In this document: positions 1 to 4,295 of the stretch, in pieces
Numbering within the stretch: the stretch's first letter is position 1
Layout: every line of letters starts with the position of its first letter
Assembly (NCBI GenBank): GCA_022616655.1
Contig: JAKEEJ010000048.1
Coordinates: 1-5,456 of the forward strand
DNA length: 5,456 nt
DNA from: Nevskiales bacterium
Lineage (GTDB): Bacteria; Pseudomonadota; Gammaproteobacteria; Nevskiales; Nevskiaceae
Direction of reading: 5' to 3'
The notes under the pieces: generated by a model
What the model saw: only the letters and a program-made list of their open reading frames with translations
Told to the model about the DNA's origin: nothing
Database searches by the model: none
Position numbers and translations under genes: made by a program

Positions 1-1172
1 AACGGCTCGCGCAGGCCAGCCACGAGATGGGCGCACGCATGCAGCAGCTTCAGCGTCAGGTCTGGGAAGCGGCCGGCGGTGAGTTCAATCTCGGCTCGCC
101 GGCGCAGCTGCAGAAGATTCTGTACGAAAAGCTGCGCCTGCCGGTGGTCCGCAAAACGCCCGGGGGGCAACCCTCCACCGCCGAGGATGTTCTGGAAGAA
201 CTGGCGGACCAACATCCGCTGCCGCGGCTCATTCTCGAGTGGCGCGGGTTGTCCAAGCTGCGCTCCACGTATACCGACAATCTGCCCAGGAGCATCCATG
301 CGCAAACCGGGCGCATCCACACCTCGTACCACCAGGCGGTCGCCGCCACCGGGCGGCTATCGTCGTCGGACCCTAACCTGCAGAACATTCCGGTGCGGAC
401 CGAGGAAGGACGGCGCATCCGCCAGGCCTTTGTGGCGGAGCCTGGCAACGCGCTGCTCTCCATTGACTATTCGCAGATCGAGCTGCGGCTGATGGCGCAC
501 CTGTCGGGTGATGCCCGCCTGCAGCAGGCGTTTCAGGCGGGCCATGATATTCACCAGGCCACCGCCGCCGAAGTGTTCGGCTTGCCATTGGACGGCGTGA
601 GCTCCGACCAGCGCCGCGCCGCCAAAGCGATCAACTTCGGACTGATCTACGGCATGTCTTCGTTCGGACTGGCACGCCAGCTTTCGATTTCACGCACGGA
701 AGCCCAGACGTACATGGATACCTTTTTTGCGCGCTACCCGGGCGTCAAGGCTTTCATGGACGCCACCCGCGAAAAAGCCCGTGAACAGGGGTACGTGGAA
801 ACCCTGTTCGGCCGCCGCCTTTACCTGAGGGATATCCGTTCCGCCAATGCCAATCAGCGCCAGTACGCAGAACGCACCGCCATCAACGCCCCCCTGCAGG
901 GAACAGCGGCCGACCTGATCAAAATGGCCATGATAGATTTGCAAGCGTTTTTGGAGGAGAAGGCGTCAGATATATGCATGATCATGCAAGTTCATGACGA
1001 ATTGGTGTTTGAAGGCCCGGCAAACAGGGTCCATGGACTGGCACACGAACTGGCTGAGCGCATGTGCCGGATTAGCCGGTTATCGGTACCCCTGGTGGCC
1101 GACTGGGGGGTCGGATCCAACTGGGATCAAGCACATACCCCGCAGGGACACGCCCGCAGCAATTCCGCCTGA
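1..1172 (+). CDS. polA: DNA polymerase I, C-terminal polymerase domain (5' end outside window)
   Basis: Family A DNA polymerase used for Okazaki-fragment processing and repair synthesis in the cytoplasm. The reading frame is open from the left edge (full codons from base 3), so about 389 C-terminal residues are visible. The 5' nuclease and 3'-5' exonuclease domains are off-window. The visible part covers thumb, palm and fingers: TGRLSS near 345-362, motif A DYSQIELR from 465 (catalytic Asp at 465-467), the O-helix motif [15 protein letters not shown] at 612-653 (Arg 612, Lys 624, Phe 636, Tyr 648), and motif C VHDE at 990-1001 (catalytic Asp 996). All match the E. coli enzyme closely. Phe in the O helix is the usual residue of Pol I enzymes that discriminate against dideoxynucleotides. 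The ATG at 27 is internal, since homology continues upstream of it. The stop TGA (1170-1172) overlaps a candidate promoter for the downstream RNA. No frameshift is seen. Confidence 0.97.
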   Translation, partial: RLAQASHEMGARMQQLQRQVWEAAGGEFNLGSPAQLQKILYEKLRLPVVRKTPGGQPSTAEDVLEELADQHPLPRLILEWRGLSKLRSTYTDNLPRSIHAQTGRIHTSYHQAVAATGRLSSSDPNLQNIPVRTEEGRRIRQAFVAEPGNALLSIDYSQIELRLMAHLSGDARLQQAFQAGHDIHQATAAEVFGLPLDGVSSDQRRAAKAINFGLIYGMSSFGLARQLSISRTEAQTYMDTFFARYPGVKAFMDATREKAREQGYVETLFGRRLYLRDIRSANANQRQYAERTAINAPLQGTAADLIKMAMIDLQAFLEEKASDICMIMQVHDELVFEGPANRVHGLAHELAERMCRISRLSVPLVADWGVGSNWDQAHTPQGHARSNSA

Positions 1173-1198
1173 ACTTCACCGGATTTGGCGGGTCATAA
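1171..1198 (+). promoter_or_regulatory. Candidate RpoE/AlgU (sigma-E/sigma-22) type promoter
   Basis: GAACTT at 1171-1176 is followed by exactly 16 bases and then TCATAA at 1193-1198. The published AlgU/RpoE consensus is GAACTT, 16-17 bases, TCtgA; the -35 element is perfect and the -10 keeps its leading TC and a later A. The expected start of transcription is about 1203-1206, immediately before the first hairpin of the candidate RNA. The -35 element overlaps the last two bases of the polA stop codon, so it lies partly in coding sequence. No convincing sigma-70 pair with correct spacing was found here. The assignment rests on sequence pattern alone. Confidence 0.55.
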
Positions 1199-1202
1199 GA
1201 AC

Positions 1203-1309
1203 CGGCGTCCCCCGACGCTCTCCGTTCTCACTCCCTGAGCGGAGCCTCCGGCGTTTCAAGGCCGGACTACTTGCCCGGTGACTCTCCCCCGATTCACCGG
1301 GCACTTTTT
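1203..1309 (+). ncRNA. Candidate structured small RNA at the Spot 42/ErsA locus (polA-engB gap)
   Basis: The gap between polA and engB reads as four consecutive hairpins with almost no bases between them. H1: GCGTC (1205-1209), loop CCCC, GACGC (1214-1218). H2: CTCCG (1220-1224), bulge TT, CTCA (1227-1230), loop CTCCC, TGAG (1236-1239), CGGAG (1240-1244). H3: TCCGGC (1247-1252), 8-base loop, GCCGGA (1261-1266). H4: terminator with 9-bp stem 1273-1302 and TTTTT. A RpoE-type promoter sits at the right distance upstream and there is no plausible ORF. By established knowledge, E. coli carries spf (Spot 42) and P. aeruginosa carries the AlgU-dependent ErsA between polA and engB. I infer an RNA of about 105 nt of the same locus. 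I do not claim sequence homology to either. The alternative is that only H4 matters, as the polA terminator. Confidence 0.62.
1273..1309 (+). terminator. Rho-independent terminator for polA and/or the candidate small RNA
   Basis: A perfect 9-bp inverted repeat, GCCCGGTGA (1273-1281) and TCACCGGGC (1294-1302), is extended by a T1272-A1303 pair and has a 12-base C-rich loop. It is followed by TTTTT at 1305-1309. The polarity is rightward: on the opposite strand the hairpin is followed by AAGTAG without a T-run, so it should not stop engB transcription by itself. The T-run overlaps the engB stop codon on the other strand. Confidence 0.9.
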
Positions 1310-1919
1310 ATCCCCCGTCAGATTCCAGCCATTGGACAATCCGTCCGCGCGCTTCTTCCAGACCGGTGCCCTGTACGGCTGAGAACAATTGCACAGTGGC
1401 CTGTGCATTCAGCGCGGAGAGTTGTTGTCGCGTCTGCTTCAAGGCGTTGCGTGAGACGCTGAAGGAGAGTTTGTCGGCTTTGTTCAACAGGATGTGGCAG
1501 GAACGCTGCAAGGTCTGCACCCAGATCAGAAACTGCCGGTCGGTCTCGCCCAGGGGATGGCGCGCATCCATCACCAGCATCACTCCGCGCAGACATTCAC
1601 GGCGGGCGAGGTAGCCGCCGGCCAGCTCGCCCCAGGCGGATTTCACGGCCTGCGGCACCCGCGCGAACCCATAGCCGGGCAGATCCACCAGCCGGCCCAA
1701 CGCGGGTTCAGGCCACTCGAAGAAATTGAGCAATTGCGTGCGGCCGGGGGTTTTGCTGACGCGCGCCAGGCCGTGCTGCTGGCAGATCGCGTTGAGTACG
1801 CTGGATTTGCCGGCGTTGGAGCGTCCGGCAAACGCCACTTCCGGCCGGTCGGGGGCCGGTGCGGGCGAGCCACCGGCCGCGGAGACCAGGAAACGTACGG
1901 CCTTGAATGGATTGTCCAT
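1308..1919 (-). CDS. engB: Ribosome biogenesis GTP-binding protein EngB (YihA/YsxC)
   Basis: Small TRAFAC-class GTPase of 203 residues needed for large ribosomal subunit assembly; cytoplasmic. The length is close to E. coli YihA (210). G-motifs in order: G1 P-loop GRSNAGKS (residues 32-39), switch I region SKTPGRTQ (55-62, the family signature), G3 DLPG followed by YG (79-84), G4 NKAD (146-149) and G5 FSA (179-181). The ATG at 1917-1919 starts MDNPFKAVRF, which aligns with the usual family N-terminus just before the G-domain. The open frame runs much further upstream, but that part is a shadow of the cytochrome gene on the other strand. No strong Shine-Dalgarno is visible upstream. The gene converges on polA and diverges from the cytochrome c4 gene. 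The TAA stop (1308-1310) lies within the T-run of the opposing terminator, and I see no separate leftward intrinsic terminator. Confidence 0.96.
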   Translation of the reverse strand: MDNPFKAVRFLVSAAGGSPAPAPDRPEVAFAGRSNAGKSSVLNAICQQHGLARVSKTPGRTQLLNFFEWPEPALGRLVDLPGYGFARVPQAVKSAWGELAGGYLARRECLRGVMLVMDARHPLGETDRQFLIWVQTLQRSCHILLNKADKLSFSVSRNALKQTRQQLSALNAQATVQLFSAVQGTGLEEARGRIVQWLESDGG

Positions 1920-2009
1920 CGCAGCAGAGGCTTTGGTAAGATTTCGCCGCGCAGTGTATGCGTTCGCGTCCCGCACGCCAGTACACCGCCCGATTTCTGG
2001 GAGCCATCC
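1920..2009. promoter_or_regulatory. Divergent intergenic region between engB and cytochrome c4
   Basis: These 90 bases must hold the start signals for engB (leftward) and probably for the cytochrome c4 - dsbA run (rightward). The best rightward sigma-70-like pair is TTGGTA (1933-1938), 16 bases, TGTATG (1955-1960), which is a weak match. Leftward, TACACT (complement of 1953-1958) could be a -10 element, but no good -35 is present. The two candidates overlap, so divergent transcription might compete. No operator palindrome stands out. Confidence 0.3.
1999..2003 (+). promoter_or_regulatory. Ribosome binding site of the cytochrome c4 gene
   Basis: GGGAG lies 6 bases before the ATG at 2010, a good Shine-Dalgarno match and spacing, and it supports that start. 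Its exact complement CTCCC is the apical loop (1231-1235) of hairpin 2 of the candidate small RNA, but the match does not extend beyond 5 bases and so is weak evidence for regulation. Confidence 0.7.
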
Positions 2010-2639
2010 ATGAAACACCGCTTCATCGTTGCAGGCCTGCTGGCGTGGGGAATTGCCGTCGCGGGAGACGCGACCGATCCCTTCACCGGAGGGAGTGCCA
2101 CGGCCGGTGCCGGCAAGGCGGCCGTGTGTGCCGCGTGCCACGGCCCCGCCGGCGACAGCCGCAATCCGGAATGGCCCAAGCTGGCGGGTCAGCACGCGTC
2201 CTATCTGTACGGCTCGCTCAAGCGGCTGAAATCGGGCGAGCGGAAAAATCCGGTGATGAACGCCCAGGCGACATCGCTGTCGGACCAGGATATGAAAGAC
2301 CTGGCCGCCTACTTTGCCGCACAGCCGGCCGTACCCGGTGTGGCCAACCCCGACGCCGTGGCGGTGGCCGAGCCCCTGTATCGAAACGGTGACGCCGCGC
2401 GCGGAGTACCGGCCTGCGCCGCCTGCCACGGCCCCCAGGGGCACGGCAACGCGGCGGCGGCCTATCCGCGCATCGGCGGCCAGCACGCTCCATACACGGC
2501 GAAGATCCTGCGCGATTACCGGTCCGGCGCCGGTGTGTCCAGTTCGAATGCCAACGCCGCAATGATGGCTGCCGTTGCGGCCAAGCTCAGCGAAGCCGAG
2601 ATTGCGGCCCTGTCCTCCTATATCAGCGGGCTTCAGTAA
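2010..2639 (+). CDS. cc4: Dihaem cytochrome c4
   Basis: Periplasmic, probably membrane-associated dihaem c-type cytochrome of 209 residues that carries electrons to terminal oxidases (in Pseudomonas and Vibrio, notably cbb3-type). It has a signal peptide (MKHR start, hydrophobic stretch 6-18, likely cleavage after AVA at 18). Two homologous class I cytochrome c domains follow. The first has CAACH at 40-44, the PKLAGQ motif at 56-61 and likely axial Met83. The second has CAACH at 136-140, the RIGGQHAPY motif near 154-162 and likely axial Met186 before VAAKLS. The C-terminus ALSSYISGLQ resembles the known P. stutzeri protein. The ATG has a GGGAG ribosome binding site 6 bases upstream. The gene leads the + strand run, 18 bases before dsbA, a pairing known from Pseudomonas. 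Maturation would need the Ccm system elsewhere in the genome. Confidence 0.95.
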   Translation: MKHRFIVAGLLAWGIAVAGDATDPFTGGSATAGAGKAAVCAACHGPAGDSRNPEWPKLAGQHASYLYGSLKRLKSGERKNPVMNAQATSLSDQDMKDLAAYFAAQPAVPGVANPDAVAVAEPLYRNGDAARGVPACAACHGPQGHGNAAAAYPRIGGQHAPYTAKILRDYRSGAGVSSSNANAAMMAAVAAKLSEAEIAALSSYISGLQ

Positions 2640-2646
2640 GCCCCTC

Positions 2647-2650
2647 AGGA
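2647..2650 (+). promoter_or_regulatory. Ribosome binding site deciding the dsbA start
   Basis: AGGA at 2647-2650 lies 7 bases before the ATG at 2658 but only 1 base before the in-frame TTG at 2652. The spacing favours ATG 2658 as the start, which shortens the longest possible reading by two residues. Confidence 0.65.
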
Positions 2651-2657
2651 TTTGACA

Positions 2658-3332
2658 ATGCGCTCCTCCCCTGCCCGCGTGGCTCTCGCACCCTGTCTGC
2701 TGTTGGCCGCGTTGCTGCCCATGGCCTGTACCGCGAAAGACGAACCGCCCATGCCGCGCTTCATACTGGGGCAGCACTACAAACCGGTACGGACAATTTC
2801 GCCCACGGCCAACCCGGACAAGATCGAGGTCGCAGAAGCGTTCTGGTACGGGTGCATCCACTGCTTCCAGTTCGAGCCCGAGGTGGACCGATGGCTCGCC
2901 AAGAAACCCAGGGACGTGGAGTTTGTGCGCCTGCCGTCCAGTCTGGGCCGGCCGACCGGGCTGTTGCACAGCCGGGCGTTTTACACCGCCGAGCAACTGG
3001 GCATTCTGGACCGGATTCACAAACCGCTGTTCCGTGCGATCCACGAGCAGGGCAGTCCCCTGGACACGGCGGATTCCCTGCGGGCTTTTTTTGCGAAAAA
3101 TGCCGGGGTCAAGGCCGCAGATTTCGACGACGCTTTCAACGGCTTCGCGGTCGACAGCCGGGTCCGTCGCACCGAAGCAGCCTTGCGCGAAATGGGCATC
3201 GCCGGCGTCCCGGCCATCGTGGTGGACGGCCGCTACTATTCCCAGGCTTCAATGGCCGGCAACCACGAGGCCCTTCTGGCGGTCACGGATTTTCTGATCA
3301 AACGGGTTCGTGAAGAGCGCAAATCCCGGTAA
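2658..3332 (+). CDS. dsbA: DsbA-family periplasmic thiol:disulfide oxidoreductase with CIHC active site
   Basis: Thioredoxin-fold oxidase that introduces disulfides into exported proteins and is normally reoxidised by DsbB. It has 224 residues from ATG 2658. The N-terminus is an export signal: Arg residues, then a hydrophobic core 8-22 ending LLPMAC. The core fold starts with VAEAFWYGCIHC; the redox pair is Cys66 and Cys69. A helical insertion spans roughly 100-170 and the cis-Pro loop GVPAIVV has Pro185. The usual DsbA centre is CPHC; here the second position is Ile, while the His that tunes the thiolate is kept. Cys24 lies at the signal peptide end, in a poor lipobox (Pro at -3), so either signal peptidase I cleavage after CTA (26) or lipidation is conceivable. 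The gene follows cytochrome c4 by 18 bases and precedes the M14 peptidase by 15, so the three are probably co-transcribed. Confidence 0.93.
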   Translation: MRSSPARVALAPCLLLAALLPMACTAKDEPPMPRFILGQHYKPVRTISPTANPDKIEVAEAFWYGCIHCFQFEPEVDRWLAKKPRDVEFVRLPSSLGRPTGLLHSRAFYTAEQLGILDRIHKPLFRAIHEQGSPLDTADSLRAFFAKNAGVKAADFDDAFNGFAVDSRVRRTEAALREMGIAGVPAIVVDGRYYSQASMAGNHEALLAVTDFLIKRVREERKSR

Positions 3333-3347
3333 GACCTGTTTTCGCAA

Positions 3348-4286
3348 GTGAACGTCCGCACACGGGCCGCGCTGGTGCTCTGCGCCGCACCGGCACTGCT
3401 CAGCGTGGCGGCACCCGCACGCGAGCCCCTGCCGCTCGTCACCCTGGAGCGGGCCTGCGCGTTGCTCGATGAGCGCCTGCACAGCGTCACGCTGGACGCC
3501 TGTCTCGGCGCCGGTCTGCGCACGAGTGCCGACGCCACCGTTCGGAGCCAGCCGATTCTCTGGCGCGACTATTACCCCCGGCAACCACACGGTGACCCCC
3601 GGCGCATTCTGTTGATCGGCGGGATACACGGCGACGAGTTTTCCTCCGTCAGCATCCTGTTTCAGTGGATGCAACGCCTGGATGCCGACGGGTCCCAGCC
3701 GTTCCACTGGCGCGTGGTGCCCTGCGTGAACCCGGACGGACTGCTCGATCGTCCGGCCACCCGTACCAATGCGCGCGGGGTGGATCTCAACCGCAATTTC
3801 CCGACACCGGACTGGGCACAAACCGCGCTGCCGTACTGGAAGCGCCGCACCGGCAGCGACCCGCGTCGTTACCCGGGCCCTGCACCGCTGTCGGAACCGG
3901 AGACCCGCTGGCTGGTACGGACCCTTGAGCAATTCCGTCCGCAGGCCGTGGTTTCGGTGCACGCACCTTACGGCGTGCTGGATTACGACGGTCCACACAC
4001 GCCGCCGCGCCATCTGGGTTACCTGTACCTGCACCTGCTGGGCGCGTATCCGGGCTCCCTGGGCAACTATGCCGGCCTGTATCTGAATGTGCCGGTCATC
4101 ACCCTGGAACTGCCGCAGGCGGGTCTGATGCCCAGTGCAGAACAGAGCGCGCAGGTCTGGGCAGACCTGCTGCACTGGCTGAAGAAAACGCACGTGCCGG
4201 ACACGGCATTGCCCTACGGCAACCCGCGGCCGACCGGCGGACTCTGGCAGACGATGTTGCCATCCCTCTTGCCGTTTCCGGAATGA
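3348..4286 (+). CDS. Exported M14-family zinc peptidase, murein peptide amidase (MpaA)-like
   Basis: Zinc carboxypeptidase-fold enzyme of 312 residues. The GTG start gives a clear signal peptide (MNVRTR, hydrophobic 7-22, Ala-rich end near AAPA 21-24), so the enzyme is expected in the periplasm. M14 residues in order: zinc ligands His94 and Glu97 in GIHGDE, NPDG at 128-131, substrate-binding Asn148-Arg149 in DLNRNFP (the carboxypeptidase A NR pair), third zinc ligand His205 in SVHAPYG, and the general base Glu254 in ITLELP. All catalytic positions are intact. The motif set resembles bacterial MpaA-type enzymes, which cut the gamma-D-Glu-diaminopimelate bond of muropeptides; substrate is inferred, and another amidase or carboxypeptidase role is possible. 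No strong Shine-Dalgarno precedes the GTG. The only other in-frame option after the dsbA stop is CTG at 3336. The gene ends 9 bases before the acyltransferase, suggesting coupled translation. Confidence 0.85.
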   Translation: MNVRTRAALVLCAAPALLSVAAPAREPLPLVTLERACALLDERLHSVTLDACLGAGLRTSADATVRSQPILWRDYYPRQPHGDPRRILLIGGIHGDEFSSVSILFQWMQRLDADGSQPFHWRVVPCVNPDGLLDRPATRTNARGVDLNRNFPTPDWAQTALPYWKRRTGSDPRRYPGPAPLSEPETRWLVRTLEQFRPQAVVSVHAPYGVLDYDGPHTPPRHLGYLYLHLLGAYPGSLGNYAGLYLNVPVITLELPQAGLMPSAEQSAQVWADLLHWLKKTHVPDTALPYGNPRPTGGLWQTMLPSLLPFPE

Positions 4287-4295
4287 TGTAGCGCC

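Noticed and set aside
994..1281. A 95-residue + strand frame across the polA end and the gap
   Set aside because: It is out of frame with polA motif C, has no recognisable domain, and its tail falls in the hairpin region.
1273..1302. Bidirectional terminator for polA and engB
   Set aside because: Only the rightward direction has a T-run. Leftward, the stem is followed by AAGTAG, so engB termination by this element is not supported.
1203..1309. Naming the candidate RNA spf or ersA outright
   Set aside because: Position and promoter type match, but I cannot show sequence homology by eye to either RNA, so no symbol is assigned.
1494..2009. Upstream in-frame extension of the cytochrome c4 gene
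   Set aside because: It overlaps engB antisense, would bury the signal peptide, and the ATG at 2010 has a well-spaced GGGAG ribosome binding site.
2652..2657. TTG start for dsbA
   Set aside because: Only one base separates it from the AGGA ribosome binding site; the ATG at 2658 has proper spacing.
1920..3044. Upstream part of the long minus-strand frame that ends in engB
   Set aside because: Residues before MDNPFKAVRF do not match EngB and lie opposite cytochrome c4 and dsbA, both well supported. The true engB start is at 1919.
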